14,000 nt of DNA from Chrysomallon squamiferum. Taxonomy: Eukaryota > Mollusca > Gastropoda > Neomphalida > Peltospiridae. Each line of letters opens with the position of its first letter. Position 1 is the stretch's first letter. Of the stretch, positions 1 to 7,590 are shown in pieces. A program made the position numbers and the translations under genes. Under the pieces are notes generated by a model, which saw only the letters and a list, made by a program, of their open reading frames with translations, was not told the DNA's origin and made no database searches. Where the stretch lies: contig CM022672.1 in NCBI GenBank assembly GCA_012295275.1, forward strand, positions 15,777,125 to 15,791,124, in the 5' to 3' direction.

Positions 1-315
1 TGAACTTTTAAAAATATTTTGAGCACACACTGCAAATAATTTTAGTGGGCAATACTATAACAATAGTAACAAAACTATGACAGTCACCTACCTGTCTGTA
101 CATACCACTGTCCAAATTAGGTCAGAAAACTCGTATTACAGACTGATAAAAAAAATAAATGTGTTGTTGGATCAATTGAGATAGGATAAGAAAATATTCA
201 TTCATTAATTCATCCAGTATATCTGTTTGTTGTCCGTGAATAGGCAGCTATAAATAAACAAAGCAGAACAACAAAGAAGCATATTTCATAAACGTTTGGG
301 TAACAGTAATATGTC
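1..315. other. AT-rich non-coding flank, no gene seen
   Basis: No open frame of useful length, no splice-bounded exon and no RNA gene were seen. The stretch is ordinary AT-rich DNA with a few less AT-rich words (for example 75-120). A TATA-like word, GCTATAAATAAA, lies at 247-258 and recurs at 1123-1134, but such words are expected by chance at this composition. Confidence 0.6.
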
Positions 316-340
316 ATTATTATTATTATTATTATTATTA

Positions 341-408
<68 letters not shown>
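316..408. repeat. (ATT)n microsatellite, about 30 units
   Basis: A nearly pure ATT/TTA array of about 90 bp with one interruption (TTG at 341-343). It ends about four bases before the outer edge of the left inverted arm. Read on the minus strand it follows the arm as a (TAA)n run, which is how the simple-repeat tail of some retroposons looks, so it may be part of that insertion rather than independent of it. Confidence 0.95.
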
Positions 409-420
409 CTGTTATTAAAA

Positions 421-619
421 AGTCGGATTAGTTTTGATTAATTCTATGCGAAATGAATTTAATAACACTTCTCGACAAAACAGCCATATTGAATTTAAAC
501 CTAAAATAAAACTTTCCAGATGTTCATATCCAGTATAACAACCAATAAATACATTCTGTTGAAACCAGCAGCTGTTGGGATTTGATCCACTGAATGCTAA
601 ATAATCAATAGAGAAAATC
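421..619 (-). repeat. Left arm of a long inverted repeat
   Basis: This 199-bp segment is the reverse complement of 2367-2565 with five substitutions (at 423, 425, 503, 553 and 611) and no gaps, about 97.5% identity. Similarity fades outward over 412-420 (7 of 9 match) and stops sharply at the inner edge, 620. The strand given is arbitrary: the right arm is taken as plus. The minus strand keeps an open frame through the whole arm, as the right arm does. Outward it meets the (ATT)n array. Possible natures are a terminal inverted repeat of a DNA transposon, one of two head-to-head copies of a dispersed repeat, or half of a local inverted duplication. The edges match no transposon terminus that I recognise. 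Confidence 0.93.
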
Positions 620-1012
620 TTTTCCTAATTAACTATCTTCAATTTAGTAATGTGTGAAAAAAGTTAATTAAATATTAAATTTATATTGTGTATATCAAAT
701 GCATTATCCTTATGAAGTAGATAATATTAAAATAATAAACAAAAATTAGCAATTTAACAGCATAATAATAATTACCATAATAATAATAAAATTGATAAAT
801 AACTATATTAATAAGAAATAATTACAATAATAGTAATTGTAATAATACAATTAATAATAATAACAACAACATATAACTAATAATGCAAGTTTATATTAAT
901 GAACATTATTCAATTCATTTCAAATAAACCATTTAATTTAGAATATTTTGGGCATCAGCCTGTTTAAAATCAATACAGATACTAATTATTATTCAGTTCT
1001 GTTCAAGAAAAT
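620..1012. other. A-rich non-coding spacer with imperfect AAT tract
   Basis: AT-rich DNA between the inverted arms. From about 719 to 887 it is an imperfect run of AAT, AAC and TAT triplets, which looks like a decayed ATT-type microsatellite. The word GGCATCAG(T)CCTGTTT occurs at about 950 and again at about 1138, a weak hint of a ~188-bp duplication with little similarity elsewhere. No coding signal was seen. Confidence 0.5.
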
Positions 1013-1019
1013 TATTTTA

Positions 1020-1035
1020 TTTTTTTTTTTTTTTT
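1020..1035. repeat. Poly-T tract (16)
   Basis: A run of 16 T on the plus strand, inside the spacer of the long inverted repeat. There is no recognisable retroposon body next to it. Confidence 0.9.
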
Positions 1036-1276
1036 ACATCACTGGGTCGTATTATAATCAATAAATGAATAACATAATACCATAATTCTTTCCTTGTCAT
1101 TTAAAATTTAATTATTTTGTTTGCTATAAATAAATAAGGCATCAGTCCTGTTTCACTTTACAGTTATACACAGAAAAAAAAATGCATTTATCATCTGAAC
1201 ATATGAACTTTAAAATAAGTATATCACCTAGCAGAAAATATAGATCACTATAAAAAAAAAAATAATAATAATCATA

Positions 1277-1281
<5 letters not shown>

Positions 1282-1308
<27 letters not shown>
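1282..1308. repeat. Poly-A tract (27)
   Basis: The longest homopolymer in the window, 27 A, preceded by short A runs and an AAT stretch (1251-1271). It could be the tail of an old plus-strand retroposed copy, but the upstream bases show no recognisable body and no flanking target-site duplication was found. Confidence 0.9.
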
Positions 1309-1376
1309 TTACAAAAATTTATATGCTGTTGTTTTGTAAACTAGACATTCAAAGGTTATCAAAGAGCACTGACACT

Positions 1377-1690
1377 AAAATTAATTTATCATGTGTAAAC
1401 TTATATGCATCAACACAAAAATAACTTTGTTATGTGTATACTTCAATGCATCAATATAGAAATGATTTTATCATGTGTTTGCATTAAAACAAAAATTATT
1501 TTATTACATATTTACTTATGTTATTAACACAAAAACTACATTATCATGTAAATACATCAACAGAAAAATTATTTTATCGTGTGTATACTAAATGTATCAT
1601 ACATAAATTATTTTATCACTAATATACTTCAAAGCATCAACCAATTTATTACTTTATTGTGAATATATTTAAATACATCAACAAAACATT
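1377..1690. repeat. Degenerate ~40-bp minisatellite, about 8 copies
   Basis: Eight diverged head-to-tail units with starts near 1377, 1417, 1458, 1491, 1531, 1564, 1602 and 1642, and a partial ninth from about 1682. Lengths are 33-41 bp. Each begins with a core near AAAAATTATTTTATCATGTG, followed by a variable middle and an ending near AAATACATCAACA. Units 3 and 5 lack about 7 bp of the middle. Divergence is spread over all units, so this is an old array that has stopped homogenising. It lies entirely inside the spacer between the inverted arms. Confidence 0.8.
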
Positions 1691-2034
1691 TCTGTCATCA
1701 CCTCAGTACAAATCACTGTCATATGAACAAAAATCACCTTGTGATTTCTAACAACTAAAACAGACCAAAAACAGTCACTTTATTATTTGAACTCGGGCAG
1801 AATGACAGCATCATTTGAAAATTCAACATGTAACTAAACTAACTACAGCAAAACAAAATCACCATCCTAAACCTGAAAACTATCTTTATGATTTGACCTC
1901 TGAACAAACAACTCCATTGCCCAGAACAGTGTCATTATGAGAAGCTACTGCTGCAGAAAGGGTTTTAATTCAGCCAGACGGAATGAGAGGAAAGAAATGT
2001 ACCTGGATGACTAACTTAAGTGAACCAAGTGAAT
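1691..2034. other. Less AT-rich spacer segment, no gene seen
   Basis: This stretch is noticeably less AT-rich than its surroundings and lacks microsatellites. Words such as CAGT, TCACTTT and TTATTTGA recur loosely at 1690-1930, perhaps the faded end of the adjacent minisatellite. Neither strand has an open frame of note. Confidence 0.4.
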
Positions 2035-2054
2035 AAACGACGTTAAACGACGTT
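2035..2054. repeat. Exact 10-bp tandem repeat with clustered CpG
   Basis: The decamer AAACGACGTT occurs twice in direct succession (2035-2044, 2045-2054). With the following TTCGG this puts five CpG dinucleotides within 21 bp, in a window where CpG is otherwise rare. It may be a binding site pair or simply a chance recent duplication. Confidence 0.85.
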
Positions 2055-2058
2055 TTCG

Positions 2059-2366
2059 GCATTAATTAGACATGTTGCTTTAATTTATTTTAATTATTTA
2101 ACAATTATTCCCATGATGAATTGTTTTTTTTTTTTTTTCTGTTGTTTAATTAAACTTTCAGAATGTAATCATTATTTTTATATTTGTTTGATTGTATTAA
2201 AATTAATACAAAATCTTTTTAGTAGTTATTTAATTAAAATCACTGACTCAAAACATTGTGGTTCTTTTTAATTATCTCTGATATTAAAATTATTTAATGA
2301 ATTTTTAAAAAATTAATTATTTCATCTCAGTGTTATTTATTTATTTATATAAATATTTATATAATT
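2059..2366. other. T-rich non-coding spacer
   Basis: T-rich DNA up to the inner edge of the right inverted arm, with a 15-T run at 2124-2138 and ATTT-like words near 2330-2360. It shows no clear reverse-complement match to the corresponding inner flank of the left arm (620-700), so the inverted homology is confined to the arms. Confidence 0.5.
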
Positions 2367-2574
2367 GATTTTCTGTATTGATTATTTAGCATTCAGTGGA
2401 TCAAATCCCAACAGCTGCTGGTTTCAACAGAACGTATTTATTGGTTGTTATACTGGATATGAACATCTGGAAAGTTTTATTTCAGGTTTAAATTCAATAT
2501 GGCTGTTTTGTCGAGAAGTGTTATTAAATTCATTTCGCATAGAATTAATCAAAACTAATCTGGCTTTCTATTAA
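2365..2574 (+). other. 69-codon open frame in the repeat arm, function unknown
   Basis: This frame starts with ATG at 2365 and stops at 2572. The product contains the stretch SGSNPNSCWFQQNVFIGCYT and a second half rich in hydrophobic residues. It matches no family I recognise. The same frame on the minus strand of the left arm is also open: of the three arm differences that fall well inside it, one is silent (Asn, AAC/AAT) and two change a residue (Ser/Leu and Cys/Ser). Both frames staying open is compatible with a coding fragment of a mobile element, but with so few differences it could be chance. It is not called as a gene. Confidence 0.15.
2367..2565 (+). repeat. Right arm of a long inverted repeat
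   Basis: This segment is the reverse complement of 421-619 with five substitutions and no gaps. It contains most of a 69-codon open frame (2365-2574) that ends at TAA 2572-2574, the point where outward similarity also fades. The downstream bases are short TTAATAAATA-type sequence, which would be compatible with a short simple-repeat tail if this is a retroposon copy. No target-site duplication common to 400-420 and 2566-2590 is convincing, because both flanks are made of T and A. Confidence 0.93.
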
Positions 2575-2896
2575 TAAATATGCTACAATTATTTGGGATA
2601 TGTAAGCTTACAACCATACATTAACAGAGCTTTGAAGATTTAATTTCTAGTTAATATGTGTATGAATATTCACACAAAGACATGCATACACAACATATAC
2701 ATGTAGAAAATATGCACGTGCACACACACACACACACTTTTGTATTTTCTTTTGCATTTTCCTGCTGGTACAGGGTTGATGGAATCAAGAATGTCTTGGT
2801 TGAAATAGTCTACACAGCCTCTATCTGACATTTGCGTTTTTCTGTATACAGTTGAGAACAGCATAGAAACTATGGATTTATTTATTTGTTTGTTTG

Positions 2897-2898
<2 letters not shown>
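2575..2898. other. Non-coding segment with an AC array and a small open frame
   Basis: (CA)8 runs from 2721 to 2737, next to the palindrome GCACGTGC (2714-2721), which contains the E-box hexamer CACGTG. At 2755-2850 the DNA is less AT-rich, and the minus strand has an open frame (2670-2864) reading MSDRGCVDYFNQDILDSINP in the middle before running into the AC array. No homology is recognised and no convincing splice sites bound it. It may be a decayed dispersed repeat. Confidence 0.35.

Positions 2899-2959
<61 letters not shown>
2899..2959. repeat. (ATT)n microsatellite
   Basis: About 20 TTA/ATT units with one interruption (TAG near 2941), preceded by TTTG units at 2884-2898 and followed by imperfect TGTTATTGCTGTTACT-type triplets to about 2990. 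Confidence 0.93.
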
Positions 2960-2989
2960 TTTCTGTTATTGCTGTTACTATGACTACTG

Positions 2990-3342
2990 TTTATTTATTT
3001 TACTTTTATTCTAAAAGTAAGTTATGTATCTTTAATATTTTATTTAATATAATATTTATTTCCTCGTTAATTAATTTTATTTATTTCACCCAAACTGGTT
3101 CTAGGGGCAGACAGCGAGTGATTGAGTGATTCAATACTGTTACTTAATACTAATTTATTTCAAAATCGCACTTTATAAATTATCACTTACCACTTTTTAT
3201 TTATTTAAAATAATAATATATTTAAATTGTCGTGACCTACTTTTTGCCCAGTTCAGAGTTAGGGTAAATATAATCTGTATCCTGTACTTTTCCATTGTTA
3301 TTATTCACAGAGCTTTATTTAGACACTGTTAACACTCTATTT
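2990..3342. other. AT-rich non-coding stretch, no gene seen
   Basis: This stretch is T-rich with ATTT-like words. The open frame at 3126-3332 is full of Ile, Leu, Tyr and Phe and looks like AT-rich DNA read in a lucky frame. A sequence near 3221-3242 (TCGTGACCTACTTTTT) resembles the start of the downstream ~190-bp repeat (TTATGACCTACTTATT) and may be an older copy of it. Confidence 0.45.
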
Positions 3343-3391
3343 ATTTAATATATTTAATTTTCTTATGACCTACTTATTCTTCATGTTCAAG

Positions 3392-3482
3392 TATTATAAT
3401 GTAAGGCTTGTTTTTTTGTTTTTTTGTCTCTCTCCAAATCACAGTAAAGTTGTTGTTCTATAGAAACTATTACATTATAATA
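3392..3482. repeat. Inverted repeat inside unit 1 of the ~190-bp repeat
   Basis: TATTATAATGTAA at 3392-3404 is the exact reverse complement of 3470-3482. The equivalent arms in unit 2 are at 3588-3600 and 3659-3671, with one mismatch. The arms are AT-rich, so the stem would be weak, but the arrangement is conserved between the two units. Confidence 0.65.
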
Positions 3483-3692
3483 TTAACTTTATATAAAAAA
3501 ATAAAAGAAAAAGAAAAGAAAACATTACATGGTATTTACTTAACAATATTTAATTTTGTTATGAGCTGTTTATTCGTCATATTGAAGTATTATAATGTAA
3601 AGTTTTTATAGGTGTTTTCTCTCAAAAACACTATAACCTTACTGTTCTCTAGAAATTATTACATTATAGTATTAACTTTATATTTTAAAAAG

Positions 3693-3719
3693 AAAACATT
3701 ACATAACAAGTAATGTTTT
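3693..3719. repeat. Perfect 10-bp hairpin
   Basis: AAAACATTAC (3693-3702) pairs exactly with GTAATGTTTT (3710-3719) around the 7-base loop ATAACAA. It sits at the junction between unit 2 and the partial unit 3 of the ~190-bp tandem repeat. It is a possible stem-loop in DNA or RNA with no other evidence of function. Confidence 0.6.
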
Positions 3720-3757
3720 TAATTTTTTTTATCACCTACTTATTCTTCATGTACTTT

Positions 3758-4600
3758 TTAAACATTAATATCAAATACAAGATATTTTTTCTCTATAAAT
3801 AGATACATTGTATATTACTATTCATACTGTTATACTTATTGTCTTTATACATAAAATTATATAAGTGTATTTACTCTGCATTGAAATAATCTTTATAAAT
3901 ACACTGAGCATTCTGACACATACTTAGGTATATGTGTCTCCAGATATGAGCATACATGCTTATATATATATATATATTCAAGACACATACAACTGTATTT
4001 AAATAAATCTGTTTACTTATGTTACCTATATGTTGGTGCACAGGTATATGAAGGCGCACAGTGTGTAGTATTCACAACCAGAATAAATTACTATCGTACT
4101 GAATTCAGTGAACTGTGAAAAATACATCATGGAATAGATTTATCTTGAAATATTATTCAAGTTGTTTTAAAAGTACATGAAGATTTCATCATTTAGTTCA
4201 TTGCTTGGTGATAAATAAATCAATAAATGGGGAAGCTTATGAATATTAAAATAATGGAATACTTAAAATTACTAAAATAATAATAAAGTTAATTACTAAA
4301 TAGGAAAATGAATTAATTTTTGTTAATATATACAGCATATGACATAAATTATACAGTTTGAATTGTTGTTTCCTTTCAAAATAAAAATAAGACAGTTAAT
4401 GAAGTTATGAATTATTTAAAAAAATGTCTTTTATTTTCTTTTTTTTAAATTTAAATCACAAAATAATATGTTAATATTCTGCTGTTTTATTTTAAAGTTA
4501 GAAAATATTTTAAGGAGAATTTTAATAGATAAAAGAAAAAATTTGTTTTTGGTTTAAAATTGATTAAAATTGGTAGTAGTAATTTCAAATATTTTTGGAC
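3758..4600. other. AT-rich non-coding stretch, no gene seen
   Basis: This stretch holds a short (TA)8-9 array (3960-3977) and a perfect 12-bp palindrome ACTGAATTCAGT (4098-4109). Otherwise it is AT-rich DNA with A-rich and T-rich patches. The open frame at 3871-4059 on the minus strand crosses the TA array and is rich in Ile, Tyr and His, with no recognisable domain. Confidence 0.5.
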
Positions 4601-4605
4601 TTGTT

Positions 4606-4665
4606 ATTTATTTTTTTTATCTATTTATTTATTTATTTATTATTTTTTATTATTATTATTATTCA
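4606..4665. repeat. ATTT then ATT microsatellite
   Basis: A run of ATTT units with T-rich interruptions passes into ATT units. The same order, ATTT followed by ATT, occurs at 6497-6612. Confidence 0.85.
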
Positions 4666-4800
4666 TTTTTATATTATTGCTCTTTATTATATTAAAATTA
4701 TTTAAATTTAAATGTATTTAAGCATAACAATTTAATCAAATAACCATCAATGTAATTAAAACAATGCTAATAAAATAAAACGGTCAGCCAAACTTTCTCA

Positions 4801-4804
<4 letters not shown>

Positions 4805-4839
<35 letters not shown>
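4805..4839. repeat. (CT)17 microsatellite
   Basis: A pure CT array of about 35 bp, preceded by TTTCTCACTTTC and followed by CCCACC. It is homopyrimidine on the plus strand. It is complementary to the GA array at 5144-5162, so the two form inverted arms around about 300 bp. Confidence 0.95.
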
Positions 4840-4841
<2 letters not shown>

Positions 4842-4848
4842 CACCAAC

Positions 4849-5106
4849 TTAAGCTTGCTGATTCATGTGACTGGGCCCAGCTACTTCACTACATATAAAG
4901 AGAACACTGCCACATTGCAGTGGCTTGTGGAGTTTCTGTGTGTTACAGAAGTCATAGTTAGCTTCATTGTTTTCCAACACCCTACCCTTCTTCCAGCCTT
5001 GTAATGACTTGAAAATACCACTGCCAGGCAGATTAGAATATTTTCCATTTGTTTTAATGAATCTAAATTTGAATGAAATTACTTTGAGTAATGTCAGTGG
5101 AAACAT
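4849..5106 (-). other. 85-codon open frame, weak candidate exon
   Basis: It occupies most of the less AT-rich segment between the CT and GA arrays. The N-terminal third (from ATG 5104-5106) is basic and hydrophobic. The remainder includes LQGWKKGRVLENNEANYDFC and ends SEVAGPSHMNQQA before a stop next to the CT array. Its residue mix is more protein-like than the other open frames here, with few runs. I recognise no domain, see no strong splice consensus at either end, and a plus-strand frame overlaps it (4967-5245). It could be an exon, part of an old mobile element, or chance. Confidence 0.13.
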
Positions 5107-5143
5107 TTTTGTGAATTATTTATTTATTTCTGCTGGCATTGAT

Positions 5144-5162
5144 GAGAGAGAGAGAGAGAGAG
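5144..5162. repeat. (GA)9 microsatellite followed by poly-A
   Basis: A GA array that runs straight into 12 A (5163-5174). It marks the right edge of the less AT-rich segment that starts after the CT array. Confidence 0.95.
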
Positions 5163-5174
5163 AAAAAAAAAAAA

Positions 5175-5528
5175 TGAAAATTAAGATTTCATTATTAATG
5201 GACGTTTTTAAATTTGCTTTTTATTTGGATATTTATGAAGTGTAATAAAATTATTAGTTTTGTAATTATGTATATTAAATTATTTAATAAGGATCTTTGT
5301 TCCTTTTATTTATTTATTTATTTTTTTTTTAATATTTTTTTTTTTTATATTTGCATGAATAAAGATTGTAAGCACACAGACACACCTACATTTACACTAA
5401 TTTACATACACACAATCTATATGTTAAAGATAAGGACTAGGATTATTTTTCTTCTACTTCTTCAATTATTTATTTATTTATTTTTATTGTATTTTTAAAA
5501 TAGGTGAAAATAAATTATTTGAAAATAA
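5175..5528. other. T-rich non-coding stretch with ATTT arrays
   Basis: Two ATTT arrays (about 5305-5328 and 5466-5490) and T runs near 5320-5346 dominate. Short AC-like words lie at 5371-5415. The open frame at 5214-5498 is mostly Phe, Tyr, Ile and Leu from these arrays and is not a gene. Confidence 0.55.
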
Positions 5529-5620
5529 AGCTACTGCTACAAGTACTACTTCCAATAGTTACTACTACTACTACTGCTACTACTATTATTACTAAAACCA
5601 CTACTAGTACAATCACTACT
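5529..5620. repeat. Imperfect (ACT)n tract
   Basis: ACT triplets with GCT, ATT and AAA interruptions. They read as poly-Thr in one plus-strand frame (5504-5725), which explains that open frame. Confidence 0.8.
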
Positions 5621-5859
5621 TCAATTATATTATTTTTGAGATATTTGTGGAAATGGAAGACAGCTATTGTTGATATGATGAAAAACACAGCAGCTGCTGA
5701 AATAAAGCCTACAGTTTACATGTAATTTACAGTCTGATTAAGTCCAGAGGCCTGATTAAGGTGGAGGAAATACCTTTTATAATGAGATTAATTAATAATT
5801 ATGTATTTGGTTTCTGTTTTATTACTATTGTTCTTGTTGTTGTTTTTTCTATTACTTTT
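5621..5859. other. Non-coding stretch, no gene seen
   Basis: The tail of the Thr-rich open frame continues to 5725 through slightly less AT-rich DNA. There is a short internal duplication of CTGATTAAG(G/T) (5734-5742 and 5752-5760). There is no recognisable domain or RNA. Confidence 0.4.
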
Positions 5860-6120
5860 ATTTAGTTAGTTAGTTAATGAATATGTAAAATGCACATTAA
5901 AATAAGATTTATTTATTTTTTGTTATTCAAATTTTGTAATAAATATACAGAATATACATAAAACAGATATTTTTTTAATTTAATAACAATCTTATTTTTC
6001 TTACTAATGTGATATGTATAACAAATGCACTTTAAAATTAGTATATTTATTTATTTGGTGGTGTTTCTTTTTTGTGTAAACCTTTTTCCTTTATTTCATA
6101 ATAAATTACACACAATTGTA
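5860..6120. repeat. Probable ~130-bp tandem duplication, strongly decayed
   Basis: ATATGTAAAATGCACATTAAAA (from 5881) followed by a T-rich ATTT run resembles ATATGTATAACAAATGCACTTTAAAA (from 6012) followed by another ATTT run. A later block around GTAATAAAT also aligns loosely with ATAATAAAT about 160 bp on. The evidence is weaker than for the other duplications. Confidence 0.4.
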
Positions 6121-6496
6121 TAATACAAAAAATAAAAATATTGAAAAAAATTATAATGATTTTCCAAAAAAAAATTGTGACAGCAACAAACAGATAAATT
6201 AACATTATTATTTAAAAGTAATAGTGCCAGTCAGTTACTGATTTTAAAGATGAAATCTGCCTTGCTGTTTGTATTGTCTCTGATATTGTTATTAACAACC
6301 CCCCGCCAAAAAAAAATCCTAATTAAAGTAGACTGAAATGTGAATATATCGACAATTTTATTTTGGTTTTTTATTATTCTGTAATAAAATATTAATTAAC
6401 TCTATTGATCATTCGCATGTTCATAATTATTTTACCATTTCCCTTTCTTTTCTCTTTGTTTATTTTCTTATTTTTTTATATTTTATTTATTTATAT
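6121..6496. other. AT-rich non-coding stretch, no gene seen
   Basis: This stretch holds A-rich patches, a short CCCCCGCC word at 6300-6306 followed by nine A, and T-rich DNA leading into the ATTT array. No coding or RNA signal was seen. Confidence 0.5.
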
Positions 6497-6671
<175 letters not shown>

Positions 6672-6728
6672 AGAAAATAATAGCTGTTGTTATTAATTTT
6701 ATATTTAATGTTATTAAATAATTACACA

Positions 6729-6828
6729 TCCCAAAAAGGACCTCACTAGTCCACTGACAGCACTGACCATGCATCAGTTTCTTAATGGCTTCCTCCTCCA
6801 TCTTACACTGTGTTCCTGGTGAAAATTA
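6729..6828 (-). other. Short less AT-rich open segment, weak candidate exon
   Basis: The minus strand reads about 30 residues, beginning after an in-frame TAA near 6827 and including MEEEAIKKLMHGQCCQWTSE (ATG at 6799-6801), before the frame runs into AT-rich and microsatellite DNA. TTTTCACCAG just after the stop resembles a splice acceptor, but no good donor follows; GTGTAAGATG, near the start codon, instead looks donor-like. Residue use is protein-like and the DNA is less AT-rich than its flanks. I recognise no family. Confidence 0.12.
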
Positions 6829-7309
6829 GTAGGTTTGTCTGTTGTTCTGTCCATCCAAACAGATTTCTGTGTCCCATATACATATTTCTCATATTCATTC
6901 TCATATTATTTATTTATTTATTACTGATTTTTTTAATTTTTTTAATTTTATCATTAGTTAGGTTTATTTACATATCTACATATGCATACAATTTACCTGC
7001 AGCTAACATGTGCTTACATTTCATTAATGTAACACAAAAAATATAGACCTAGTAAAAAAAAAAAGAAAAAGAAAAACATAATATCTATTTTCTAATTCAA
7101 TTAATTACAATGCAAAAATCAAAAATTATATTATCCGAGATAACTATTACAATTTTCATATTGAGTTTTTATCAGGGAGTTGGGTATTGCTATCTGGCCA
7201 GGCACATAATCGCATGCTTGGTTTAGCAGAATAATCCTGAAGCAGAACTGTTTACACTGGGCTGTGTATATCGGATGTCTCGACTTCCTCACTGCTGTAG
7301 ATTTTAGTG
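6829..7309. other. Non-coding stretch, T-rich then less AT-rich
   Basis: 6900-6960 is T-rich with ATTT words. 7049-7075 is A-rich. 7140-7310 is less AT-rich and holds a few CpG (7136, 7210, 7271, 7281) but only short overlapping open frames. No gene or RNA is supported. Confidence 0.45.
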
Positions 7310-7590
7310 GATGCATCTAGAGAAATTACCAGAGTGATGATTTCAGTATTAAACAACCGATGTGTGATCATAGCCACTAGATATATAACTATGTTTAATG
7401 ATGGTATTAAAATACAATGTAGATCTAGTGAATTTGTTACTGTCACAGAAATTATTAGAATAATGGTTACAGTATTAAACACTGTTTCGTGATTATATAG
7501 TTCATAGGGGCTCTAGATGTGTAACAGAGTTCAGTAATGTATTTAAAATAATGTTGAGCAATAACTGTTACTGTCTTAAAACATCTGCAC
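7310..7590. repeat. ~126-bp tandem duplication, two diverged units
   Basis: AGAAATTA at 7321 and 7447, CAGTATTAAACA at 7344 and 7470, GTGATCATAG versus GTGATTATATAG, CTAGATATATAAC versus CTAGATGTGTAAC, and TTTAATGATGGTATTAAAAT versus TCAGTAATGTATTTAAAAT follow in the same order at about 126-bp spacing. GTTACTGTC at 7436 and 7567 suggests the start of a third unit. The overlapping open frames on both strands here are products of this repeat. Confidence 0.7.

Larger units (their letters stand above)
3343..3757. repeat. ~190-bp tandem repeat, two full units and part of a third
   Basis: Unit 1 is about 3343-3534, unit 2 about 3535-3716, and a partial unit 3 runs from 3717 to 3757. Shared anchors in order are TTATGACCTACTTATTCTTC (3363, 3559 and 3731 in variant form), GTATTATAATGTAA (3391, 3587), AGAAA(C/T)TATTACATTATA (3462, 3651) and AACATTACAT (3521, 3695). 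The spacing between copies shrinks from 196 to 174 bp along the unit because of small indels. Each unit also carries an internal inverted repeat, described separately. Confidence 0.8.

Noticed and set aside
415-2574. TTAA at 415-418 and 2571-2574 as piggyBac-type target duplication
   Set aside because: The two sites are offset by three bases relative to the arms, and TTAA is very common in this DNA.
2755-2800. CTGGTACAGGGTTGATGGAATC as a tRNA-like B box
   Set aside because: It departs from the GGTTCRANNCC consensus at key bases and no A box or cloverleaf is found around it.
5504-5725. Thr-rich frame, mucin-like
   Set aside because: The Thr run is an imperfect ACT array and the rest has no signal peptide, domain or splice boundary.
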